64,000 bases of DNA, taken from NCBI RefSeq assembly GCF_003469205.1, contig NZ_QSIN01000007.1:62001-126000 (forward strand), in the 5' to 3' direction. The position numbers and the translations under genes are program-made. Positions 57,033 to 64,000 of the stretch are shown piece by piece; the first letter of the stretch is position 1, and each line of letters begins with the position of its first letter. Under the pieces are notes generated by a model, which had not been told where the DNA came from, did not search any database, and was given only the letters and a program-made list of their open reading frames with translations. This DNA is from Collinsella sp. AM33-4BH (GTDB lineage: Bacteria; Actinomycetota; Coriobacteriia; Coriobacteriales; Coriobacteriaceae).

Positions 57033-58216
57033 TCGGCCCCCTCCAGGATACTGATCAGTTGTGCGTCACGCCAAAGCCCGTCCATGATCTTGGGCCAAAA
57101 GCTCTGGAAACGCAGGTAGCTTGCAGCGTTTTGGCGCGCATAGGCCTTTGCCTCGCCGATACCATGGCGCCAGATGCGCAGGTAGCCCTCATGCTCGCGG
57201 GTAAACACGCTGCGGACCATAGCGGTCTTGCGCACGCGGTCGTCGAGCTCGCGCGAAATCCACGGGCCCGGGTAGGGCATGAGTGATGCCGCCGTAACGG
57301 GAATGAGCTCCTTTTGATGCGCGGCGAATGTCAACTTGGCCCGTTCGTAGTACCAACGGTATACATCCTGCATAAAGCGCGGTGAGCGCTTTTCGGACTC
57401 CGGAGGCAGATGGCGCACGGTCCACTCGTTATCGAACCACACGTCGTAGCCAAACATGCGCATGTTAAAGAGGTAATCCAAGTCCTCGCCGCGGGTGATA
57501 AACGGGTCAAAGGCCACACGCGTAAAGGCGCGGGCGTGCAGGGCCATCAGGCCGCCGCACACGTAGTTAGAGCGCGAGATGCGGGTGCCCGAGAGCGCCT
57601 TTTTCATCCAACGGTTGAACTCGATGCGCTTGGTCCACCAACGATGGCAGATGCCCGCCTTGTCCGTGGGAGCCAGCGGCGAGCCGTCGCGATCGTAGAA
57701 ATAGCCGCTCTTGACCAAGATCGGCAAGCCCTGACGCGTCTGCTGCCCCAACGCATAGGTCGCGCGCTTCATAAAGTCGGCGTCGATGACAGTCTCATCG
57801 TCATCCAAAAAGATAACCGCGTCATGCCCCAGCACAGCGGCACAGGCTAGCCCCATGTTGCGGATGGCACCGTAGCCTCGCAGGCTCACGCACTCGCCCG
57901 AACCCTTGGGCGCGATCTGAGCAACCCGGTCTGCGATGCGCGAGGCCTGGGTGTTGGTGACAACGGTGACCTTGAGCGTGGGATACGCGTCGACAATCTC
58001 GCGCACGCGCAGCGACACATCGGCTGTGGCAGAAACGGGACAGACCACCAAAAGGATGATGCGCGGGATGTCACGTACCTGCTCAAGCGAGGCCAGACAG
58101 CGGTCGAGTTCGGGATTGTCGGCGTTGAGTCGCGTCGAATGGTCATAGGTGCCAGGGGCGTTTGCGCAAGCGTCATCGCCCGCCCAATACGTTGGAATCA
58201 CGACCGTGGCGTTCAT
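57029..58216 (-). CDS. Family-2 glycosyltransferase
   Basis: 395-aa GT-A type transferase. N-terminal TVVIPTYWAGDDACANAP, nucleotide-binding FLDDDETVIDADF with the DDD motif near 137-139, and RGEDLDYLFNMRMFGYDVWF acceptor/DxD-like region near 280-300. No transmembrane helix is evident. The closest style is cytoplasmic polysaccharide-related transferases; the acceptor is unknown. The ATGA overlap makes it the first gene of a GT2-LytS-LytR operon, an unusual marriage of synthesis enzyme and sensor. ATG 58216 follows GAGGGTAAGG. Confidence 0.9.
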   Translation of the reverse strand: MNATVVIPTYWAGDDACANAPGTYDHSTRLNADNPELDRCLASLEQVRDIPRIILLVVCPVSATADVSLRVREIVDAYPTLKVTVVTNTQASRIADRVAQIAPKGSGECVSLRGYGAIRNMGLACAAVLGHDAVIFLDDDETVIDADFMKRATYALGQQTRQGLPILVKSGYFYDRDGSPLAPTDKAGICHRWWTKRIEFNRWMKKALSGTRISRSNYVCGGLMALHARAFTRVAFDPFITRGEDLDYLFNMRMFGYDVWFDNEWTVRHLPPESEKRSPRFMQDVYRWYYERAKLTFAAHQKELIPVTAASLMPYPGPWISRELDDRVRKTAMVRSVFTREHEGYLRIWRHGIGEAKAYARQNAASYLRFQSFWPKIMDGLWRDAQLISILEGAE

Positions 58217-58236
58217 GCCTTACCCTCCCTGCAACA

Positions 58237-58272
58237 CAAAAACGGGACGCCGCCAAACACAGGCGACGCCCC
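58237..58272 (-). terminator. Probable terminator of the MFS gene
   Basis: GGGACGCCGCC / GGCGACGCCCC arms with a seven-base loop (58244-58272), minus-strand TTTTTGTG. It lies 115 bases beyond the MFS stop. Confidence 0.65.
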
Positions 58273-58387
58273 GCGACCTAGCTGATTCCATCATACCCAC
58301 TTGGGCAAATCATTGCTCGCAAGTCGCAATGTTTATTGCGGATAACCCCAAAAGAGTACCGTGGACAGGCACAATAGCCGCTCGCTC

Positions 58388-59647
58388 CTATGCGGCATGC
58401 TCTGCCGCCCGAGTCATGCGGGACAGGCGGACCAGCAGCATAAAGCCAACGATCAGCAGCACACCAATGGAAAGGACGCCCAGCGACGGGTTGCCGGTCA
58501 GCGAGGTGACGACCGACACCAGGAAGGTGCCCATAACGCTTGCATAACGACCGAAGATGTCAAAGAAGCCGTAGTACTCGTTGGACTTTTCCTTGGGGAT
58601 AATGCGGCCAAAGTAGCTACGGCTGAGCGCCTGCACGCCGCCCTGGAACAGGCCGACCATAATGGCAAGCACCCAGAATTCAAAGGCGGTCTTTAGGAAG
58701 AACGCGGCAAAGAGCACGATGCCCATGTAGGCGGCGACCGCCACCAGGATCATGTTGAGCGTGCCCACGCGTCCGGCGAGCTTGCCGTAAATGATGGCAG
58801 ACGGAAAGGCCACGAACTGCGTAACGAGCAGCGCAAGCACCAGCTGCGTCGAATCGATGCCCAAGGCCGATCCGTAACTGGTGGCCATGGAAATGACCGT
58901 GTGCACACCGTCGATATAGAAGAAGAACGCGATCATGTAGACCAGCACGGTCTTGTTGTGGGCGATCTCGCGCATGGTGTGTCCGACCTCGGAGAACACA
59001 CCGCCCACGATGTGGCCGATGGTGTCCTCGGGACCGCGCTCGCGACCGTACTTTTGCTTATAGGTGCGAATGAGCGGCAGGGTAAAGATGAGCCACCAAG
59101 CACCAGTGATGATAAACGACAGACGCGTTGCCAGCATGGTGGGGACGCCAAGAGCGGGGCCACCCATGATGAGCGCCAGGCAGATGACGAACGGCACGGT
59201 GGAACCGATATAGCCCCAGGCATAGCCCGAGCTGGACACGGCGTCCATGCGCTCGTCGGTGGTAATGTCGGGCAGCATGGCGTCGTAGAACGTCATAGAA
59301 GAGTTAAGGCCGATGGTGCACAGCACGTACACGGTCAAAAATGCCATGGCGGACATTGGGATAGCCTGCGCCAGGCAAAGCACCAGGCCCGTGAGGAAGA
59401 AGCCCAAGAAGAACTTGATCTTGTTGCCGGCGTAGTCGGCAAGCGCGCCCAGAATGGGCATGAGCATGGCGATGACCAGCGAGGCAATCGTCTGCGCGTT
59501 GCCCCAGGCGACCACCAGGTCGGCCGAGGAAGCGCCGGTATTGATGGCGTTAAAGTAAATGGGCACCACCGAGGTATTGAGCAGCACGAGGGCCGAATTG
59601 CCCACATCATACATAACCCAGTTACGCTCGAGCTTGGTGTATTTCAT
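58388..59647 (-). CDS. MFS transporter, UMF1/Atg22-like type
   Basis: 419-aa permease with about 12 transmembrane helices. N-terminal YDVGNSALVLLNTSVVPIYF and GNAQTIASLVIAMLMPILGALADYAG are typical of the UMF1/vacuole-efflux-like MFS branch, whose substrates are mostly unknown (amino acids or sugars in some). The cytoplasmic loop in the middle is rich in charged residues (RTYKQKYGRERGPEDT). ATG 59647 follows AGGG. A separate transcript between the GT2 and phospholipase genes. Confidence 0.9.
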   Translation of the reverse strand: MKYTKLERNWVMYDVGNSALVLLNTSVVPIYFNAINTGASSADLVVAWGNAQTIASLVIAMLMPILGALADYAGNKIKFFLGFFLTGLVLCLAQAIPMSAMAFLTVYVLCTIGLNSSMTFYDAMLPDITTDERMDAVSSSGYAWGYIGSTVPFVICLALIMGGPALGVPTMLATRLSFIITGAWWLIFTLPLIRTYKQKYGRERGPEDTIGHIVGGVFSEVGHTMREIAHNKTVLVYMIAFFFYIDGVHTVISMATSYGSALGIDSTQLVLALLVTQFVAFPSAIIYGKLAGRVGTLNMILVAVAAYMGIVLFAAFFLKTAFEFWVLAIMVGLFQGGVQALSRSYFGRIIPKEKSNEYYGFFDIFGRYASVMGTFLVSVVTSLTGNPSLGVLSIGVLLIVGFMLLVRLSRMTRAAEHAA

Positions 59648-59748
59648 GGACAGGGACCCTTCGTATTCGCCCGATATGCAGTTAGTTCATCGTACCCCAA
59701 TTGTCCAGAACCGCCGGTAAGGATTCGGCAAAGGGGCACGCACAGGCC

Positions 59749-60693
59749 CTATTCCTCGCGGTCGAACTCCTCATCGGCTTCGAGCACGCGACCGCTGTAG
59801 TTGATGTGGCCGGTCACGGCGTCCATGTCGCCGGTCTCGATAAAACGTGCAACCGTGCACTCGTAATCGACCAGCGCGCGATCAAAGACCTCGGGGAGAC
59901 TCTCGTTCGAGACCTCGTCGGTAAAGGGATTCTTCCATGTCAGATGGCCCAGGTTACCGGTGCGCTCGGGCAGCTCCGTCGTCACGCGATGGGCAAGGCC
60001 GTCGAGCAGCGAGTAGTCGTGCACCAAGCCCTCAACCAGCGAGATCGCGCGCGTCTTTGCGGAGCCGGCCGGCTCAATCGCGCGGTAAAGTCGCTGCATA
60101 TTGGCAACGGCAGCACCGTACTCCCCCGCCGGAATGTCAATGCCGTACACGCGTCCGGCAACATAGCTCATCAGCACGCCGGCCACGCGATTGATGCGAT
60201 CGGTGGTGACGATCTCGCCCGCCGGCGGGTAATCGTCGACCGTAGCGCCATCGCGTTTAAGCTGCAGCATCAGCACATCCAGGTCGCTCTCAATCACGGC
60301 ATGGACCTGACTGCTCGAATTCTCAAGCTCTGAATCGGACTCCACGATGCCAAACTGCTGCTCATAGACAAAAGGATGGGCGTTGCGGTCGAGCACGTAA
60401 TGAGACAGCAGGCCCAGCGCAAAGGCACGACCCAAGCTGGCGTCGCGCGGCAGCAGATGCGACACGCCGTCGCGCAGGCACGCGAACTGGCGAGACATGC
60501 GCGACCGATGCATGACCTGCGCCAGCAGCGTGCAGTCGGAAACACGCGGTGTCAGAATGTGAAAGAAAAACGGGTCGGGGCCTTGGTTGCCCAAGATAAA
60601 GGCAATGCGCTCTTCATCGGACGTGATGACGCCCTGCGGAAGACGGTCGATGCTTTCCTCGCCAAACAGATGATGGGTGATAAGCGCGGGCAT
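59749..60693 (-). CDS. Zinc-dependent phospholipase C-family protein
   Basis: 314-aa cytoplasmic or surface-associated protein. MPALITHHLFGEESI, ILGNQGPDPFFFH and LGLLSHYVLDRNAHPFVYE carry the His/Asp residues that bind three zinc ions in the family (zinc-dependent phospholipase C / S1-P1 fold). I see no signal peptide, so a secreted toxin is unlikely. ATG 60693 follows AAAGGATC; the longer frame to 60723 lacks a site. Function in Coriobacteriia not known. Confidence 0.83.
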   Translation of the reverse strand: MPALITHHLFGEESIDRLPQGVITSDEERIAFILGNQGPDPFFFHILTPRVSDCTLLAQVMHRSRMSRQFACLRDGVSHLLPRDASLGRAFALGLLSHYVLDRNAHPFVYEQQFGIVESDSELENSSSQVHAVIESDLDVLMLQLKRDGATVDDYPPAGEIVTTDRINRVAGVLMSYVAGRVYGIDIPAGEYGAAVANMQRLYRAIEPAGSAKTRAISLVEGLVHDYSLLDGLAHRVTTELPERTGNLGHLTWKNPFTDEVSNESLPEVFDRALVDYECTVARFIETGDMDAVTGHINYSGRVLEADEEFDREE

Positions 60694-60785
60694 AATGATC
60701 CTTTCGATTCCATTCGATGCCACCCATTATGCCCACCGCGCGCCCATGCCAAACCTGCGATGGTAAACGACGACACGCAGGCCTC

Positions 60786-61520
60786 TTACGCAAGCCCCAG
60801 GTGCGACTTGACCTCGGCGGCACGACGACGGGACACCGGTACCGTCGAGTTCACGCGGTCGAGCCTGAGCTCCATCAACCCCGTGGAGCCAATCTCAACA
60901 TTGTGCACGTCTTCCAAATTGACCAGGTAGCTGCGATGAACGCGAATAAAGCCCTCGGAGTCCAAGCGACGCTCGAGCGAAGAGATCGACTCATTGATCA
61001 GGTACGTTCCCTCGGCGCAGATGGCGTTGCAAAAATCGGCGCGCGCCTCAAAGTAACAGACGTCTGCGGCGGGAATGAACACCTTTTTGCCCCCGCGGTC
61101 CACCGTCAGACGCAAAGGCTGGCGCGGAGCGTGGATAACACGACGGACACCCAAGGCCGCCTCGATCTTGTCGAGTGCCTTTGACAGGCGTGCGTCCTCA
61201 ACCGGCTTGACGACATAATCGACGGCATCGAGGTTATAGGCATCAGCCGCATACTCGGCAAATGCCGTCACAAACACAACCACCGGCGGCGTCTTTAGGT
61301 TCTGCAGCGTCTCGGCAAGCTCAATTCCCGAGCGACCGGGCATGGTAATGTCTAAAAACAGCACGTCGGGCTTGTTCGACAGAATCGACTCTACGGCTTC
61401 GGTGACATTGCCCGCCTCGGCAATCTGGCCCACACGCGTATCTTTTTCCAACAGATAGCGTAGCTCAGCCCTAATGGGAGGTTCGTCATCAACCACCAAG
61501 ATGTTCCAGCCTTCGGACAT
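60786..61520 (-). CDS. LytTR-type response regulator (pair 2)
   Basis: 244-aa regulator. Receiver phospho-acceptor is Asp57 in VLFLDITMPGRSG, the rest of the receiver matches pair 1 (TAFAEYAADAYNLDAVDYVVKPV), and a LytTR domain follows from about residue 140. Its DNA-binding end (VHRSYLVNLEDVHNVE...VPVSRRRAAEVKSHLGL) differs from pair 1, so it should have other targets. GAGGGG precedes ATG 61520. Kinase gene lies 38 bases upstream. Confidence 0.93.
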   Translation of the reverse strand: MSEGWNILVVDDEPPIRAELRYLLEKDTRVGQIAEAGNVTEAVESILSNKPDVLFLDITMPGRSGIELAETLQNLKTPPVVVFVTAFAEYAADAYNLDAVDYVVKPVEDARLSKALDKIEAALGVRRVIHAPRQPLRLTVDRGGKKVFIPAADVCYFEARADFCNAICAEGTYLINESISSLERRLDSEGFIRVHRSYLVNLEDVHNVEIGSTGLMELRLDRVNSTVPVSRRRAAEVKSHLGLA

Positions 61521-61558
61521 ATGTGCTTCCCCTCTTTTTCTCTCAATCCAACCGCGCG

Positions 61559-62944
61559 CTACGCCGTCAACGGCGCGGGCTCATGCGGCTCGCCGTTCAG
61601 CTCGACGATGACCTGCGTTCCCACGCCCTCCTGGGACTTCACGCGCATGCCGGAATCTTCTCCGTAAAAGAAATGGATGCGCTGAAGCACGTTGAAGAGC
61701 GCCAGGCCGCAACCTCGCTTGACGGAGCCGTCGGCGGTAATGCTCTCGGGCTCCTCTCGGCGATGTTGCTCAAACAGATGCGCGCAGACCTCTTCGCTCA
61801 TACCGATGCCGTCGTCCTCGACGATGATCTCCAAACCGTCATCGGTCTCGAAAGCCCTAACATGAATAGAAAGCGGCTCGGTCTCGCGCTGCGCGTGCTT
61901 GATGCAGTTTTCGAGCAACGGCTGCAAGATAAACGGCGGCACCATGCAATCGCGCATCTCAAAGTCGATATCGACCGAGACGCGCAGACGGCCGTCGCCA
62001 TAACGAGCCTGCATAAGATTGATATAGCGAGTGCCCTGTTCCACCTCGTGCTCGAGCGTTGTGAGGGTATCGGAATCAGAAAGCGTCTGACGGTAGTAAT
62101 TGGAAAAGTCGATGAGCAGCGACCTGGCCTTGTCCGGCTCGGTACGTACGAGCGACACGATGGTGCTAATGGTGTTAAACAGAAAATGAGGATCGACCTG
62201 CGATTGCAAGGCGCGCAGCTCCACGCGGGCCGTAAGCTCGTCCTGACGCTCGAGCTCAAAGCTCGCAAGCTGCGTGGAAATGAGGTCGGCAAAGCCCGAG
62301 GCAAGCGCCGTCTGGCGCATATCGATGCTGCTCAGACGGGGATAATACAGCTCGAGCGTGCCCACGCAATGCCCGCGCACGGTAAGCGGTGCGACAATAC
62401 CGGCGCGCAGGCGCGGAAAGTAGCCACCCGTCTCGGTCGAGGCATCGCGCGAGAACACGCTTTGCTCACCGCTGTTGATCACATTGAGCGTGGTCCGCAG
62501 CACCACCGGGGTGCCCGCAGGGCATTTTGCCGAGTCCTCGCCCCAGCTTGCCAACACCTGCTTGCCGTCGGTAAAGCAGATGGCAGAGGCGATAGTTTCG
62601 GACAGGATGATCTTAGAGGCGCCCAGGGCAGCTTCGGGCGTAAGGCCGCGCGACGTGTAGGCGAATATTTTTGAAGCGATGGCGAGCGTGCGGTCGGTTG
62701 CGCTCGATGTGAGGTCGTCGGGAACGACAAAGACGTACGAGAAGAAGAAGCACAGCATGACCAAGCCGGCAATGACGACAACGGCCGGAACGGGATTGGG
62801 ATTATCTGTTAGATCCCAGATGAGCAGCAGGATAAGCAGCGGAACGACAATACCGAGCAAGATGGCTTGAACCACATGCTGAGCGGTACGAAAGACCTTG
62901 GTAGAGTTGTAGCTCTTGCCCAGAATCAGCCTATTGAGATCCAC
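61559..62944 (-). CDS. LytS-like sensor histidine kinase (pair 2)
   Basis: 461 aa if started at GTG 62944. Two membrane helices near residues 25-80, a GAF-like domain, the box LRALQSQVDPHFLFNTIST where Asp replaces the usual Asn before PHF, and an HATPase domain (ENCIKHAQ, VEDDGIGMS). It partners the LytTR regulator 38 bases on. GTG 62944 lies 6 bases after AAGGAG; ATG 62950 abuts that site. The frame up to 63013 is not supported. Confidence 0.9.
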   Translation of the reverse strand: MDLNRLILGKSYNSTKVFRTAQHVVQAILLGIVVPLLILLLIWDLTDNPNPVPAVVVIAGLVMLCFFFSYVFVVPDDLTSSATDRTLAIASKIFAYTSRGLTPEAALGASKIILSETIASAICFTDGKQVLASWGEDSAKCPAGTPVVLRTTLNVINSGEQSVFSRDASTETGGYFPRLRAGIVAPLTVRGHCVGTLELYYPRLSSIDMRQTALASGFADLISTQLASFELERQDELTARVELRALQSQVDPHFLFNTISTIVSLVRTEPDKARSLLIDFSNYYRQTLSDSDTLTTLEHEVEQGTRYINLMQARYGDGRLRVSVDIDFEMRDCMVPPFILQPLLENCIKHAQRETEPLSIHVRAFETDDGLEIIVEDDGIGMSEEVCAHLFEQHRREEPESITADGSVKRGCGLALFNVLQRIHFFYGEDSGMRVKSQEGVGTQVIVELNGEPHEPAPLTA

Positions 62945-62980
62945 CGTCATCTCCTTCTTACTGACGCATCCCATAGCAAT

Positions 62981-63005
62981 AAAGAGGGCCGCAAGCGACC
63001 CTCTC
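62981..63005 (-). terminator. Terminator of the amidohydrolase gene
   Basis: AGAGGG / CCCTCT arms with inner GC pairing (62983-63004); minus-strand TTTATTG follows the stem. Confidence 0.7.
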
Positions 63006-63062
63006 CATTGCATTATGCAATCAAATACTGTGTTTTACATCCAGTCATCGACAAACGGTAGC

Positions 63063-64000
63063 TTAGGCGCTGTACTTGTTTGCCTCGCCGAAGGTGCCGC
63101 CCTCGACAATCCAGCCGTCCTTCATGATGACGTCCATGTTGTCGGTGTTGAGCACGTGGATGTCGGCGGCGACGTCACCGTTGACGACCAGCAGGTCGGC
63201 GCACTTGCCGGCCTCGATGGAACCGGTCTCGTCCTCGATGTGGCACATCTTGGCACCGTTGAGGGTGGCACAGGTGATGGTCTCGACCGGGGTGAAGCCG
63301 ATCTTGTCGACGAACTCGTACATCTCCTCGATGGAGCAGGTGCCGTACGGGGTGACGAAGGAGAAGGAGTCGGAGCCGATCGTCATGACGACGCCGCGCT
63401 TCTTGGCCTCGCGCAGGCAGTCGTAGTTGCGCTGCAGCTCCTTCTCGACCAGGGTGCCCTCGTACTTGTCGTGCAGCTCGGGGACGTAGACGGGCGGATA
63501 GGTGGCGTACCAGGTGGGCAGGAAGGCGATCGTCGGGGTGAAGAAGGTGCCCTGCTCGGCCATGAGGTCCATGGTGCGCTCATCGATATCGAAGCCGTGG
63601 ATCAGCTGCTCGCAGCCAAAGCGGACGGAATCGTAGGCAGCGGCGTGGTTGTTGTAGCAGTGGCTCCACACGGGGATGCCGACCATCTTGGCCTCTTCGA
63701 CCACAGCCTGAATCTCCTCGGAGCAGTAGTGCTGGTCGCGGCCGGAGTCCCAGCGCCAGATGCCGCCACCGGTAGCCCAGATCTTGATGGCATCGGGGTT
63801 CTCACGCAGGCGACGACGGACGGCCTTGCGCAGATCCCAAGGACCGTCGACCTGATCGCCCCAAGGGTGCGATTCCTTGTTGAGCTCCTGGCTGCAGTGG
63901 TGGGAGTCGCCGTGGCCGGCAACGCGGCAGAAGCCAAGGCCGGTGGCCAGAACGCGCGGGCCCTTGAAGACGCCTTTGTCGATGCAGTCGCGGATCTGGA
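63063..64000 (-). CDS. Amidohydrolase-family metal-dependent hydrolase, partial (N-terminus beyond window)
   Basis: The visible 312 codons run from the window edge to TAA at 63063. They show the C-terminal two-thirds of a TIM-barrel amidohydrolase: AIKIWATGGG, GIPVWSHCYNN (metal-binding His), LIHGFDIDERT, TIGSDSF (metal-binding Asp) and a final composite beta domain (KCADLLVVNGD). Closest style is the prolidase/imidazolonepropionase-like branch. The missing N-terminus should hold the HxH motif. The reading frame is open throughout. Confidence 0.85.
   Translation of the reverse strand, partial: QIRDCIDKGVFKGPRVLATGLGFCRVAGHGDSHHCSQELNKESHPWGDQVDGPWDLRKAVRRRLRENPDAIKIWATGGGIWRWDSGRDQHYCSEEIQAVVEEAKMVGIPVWSHCYNNHAAAYDSVRFGCEQLIHGFDIDERTMDLMAEQGTFFTPTIAFLPTWYATYPPVYVPELHDKYEGTLVEKELQRNYDCLREAKKRGVVMTIGSDSFSFVTPYGTCSIEEMYEFVDKIGFTPVETITCATLNGAKMCHIEDETGSIEAGKCADLLVVNGDVAADIHVLNTDNMDVIMKDGWIVEGGTFGEANKYSA

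Overview
The window looks like chromosomal DNA from a Coriobacteriia gut actinobacterium, most likely Collinsella. This is inferred from the high GC content with strong third-position GC, the many mannose-family PTS and SIS-domain sugar genes, two LytTR two-component pairs and the protein sequence style; no 16S gene is present to prove it. Most genes are on the minus strand.

Region by region. 1-4.6 kb: 5' part of glmM, a large DUF4012 membrane protein, an EamA transporter, tRNA-Val. 4.9-8.6 kb: accessory genes (DUF5710 protein, three unknown small genes, an AlbA_2/Schlafen-type ATP-binding regulator) with unusual palindromic ATCTCTC clusters upstream. 9-13.8 kb: sugar locus A (EIID, EIIC, SIS deglycase, EIIB, EIIA, GntR regulator). 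14-22.5 kb: M16C metalloprotease, HicAB, 5-formyl-THF cyclo-ligase, an AbiEi-like protein, metA, a 2-hydroxyacid/lactate dehydrogenase; three copies of a hairpin-headed repeat array sit in the gaps. 22.6-37.1 kb: sugar loci B (SIS + GntR), C (GntR, YitT, HAD, SIS, EIID, EIIC, EIIAB, EamA) and D (SIS + divergent GntR), with recQ between B and C. 37-54 kb: mostly housekeeping (GNAT, threonine aldolase, PAP2, mfd, zinc-ribbon membrane protein, AAA_14/DUF4143 ATPase, nth, ABC exporter, rmuC, rubrerythrin, MutY-like glycosylase, Rrf2 regulator, tRNA-Asp). 54-64 kb: YfcE phosphodiesterase, a GT2-LytS-LytR operon, an MFS permease, a zinc-dependent phospholipase C-like protein, a second LytS-LytR pair, and a partial amidohydrolase.

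How the genes work together. The central theme is four paralogous SIS proteins that all keep the Glu-x15-His pair and FHG motif of fructosamine-6-phosphate deglycases (FrlB/FraB type), each associated with a UTRA-type GntR regulator, and two complete mannose-family PTS permeases. The likely job is import with phosphorylation of Amadori compounds (sugar-amino acid adducts such as fructoselysine or glucoselysine), then cleavage to hexose 6-phosphate plus the amino acid. Substrates of the individual loci are not decided by the sequence.

The gaps are rich in structured DNA: three arrays with an exact 64-bp hairpin head and 29/22-bp spaced TCCACGCTC repeats, a nested hairpin with a TTCG loop, a perfect 39-bp-arm palindrome, a GGGACAGG hairpin family that in places acts as terminators, and a recombination scar made of mfd and nth pieces.
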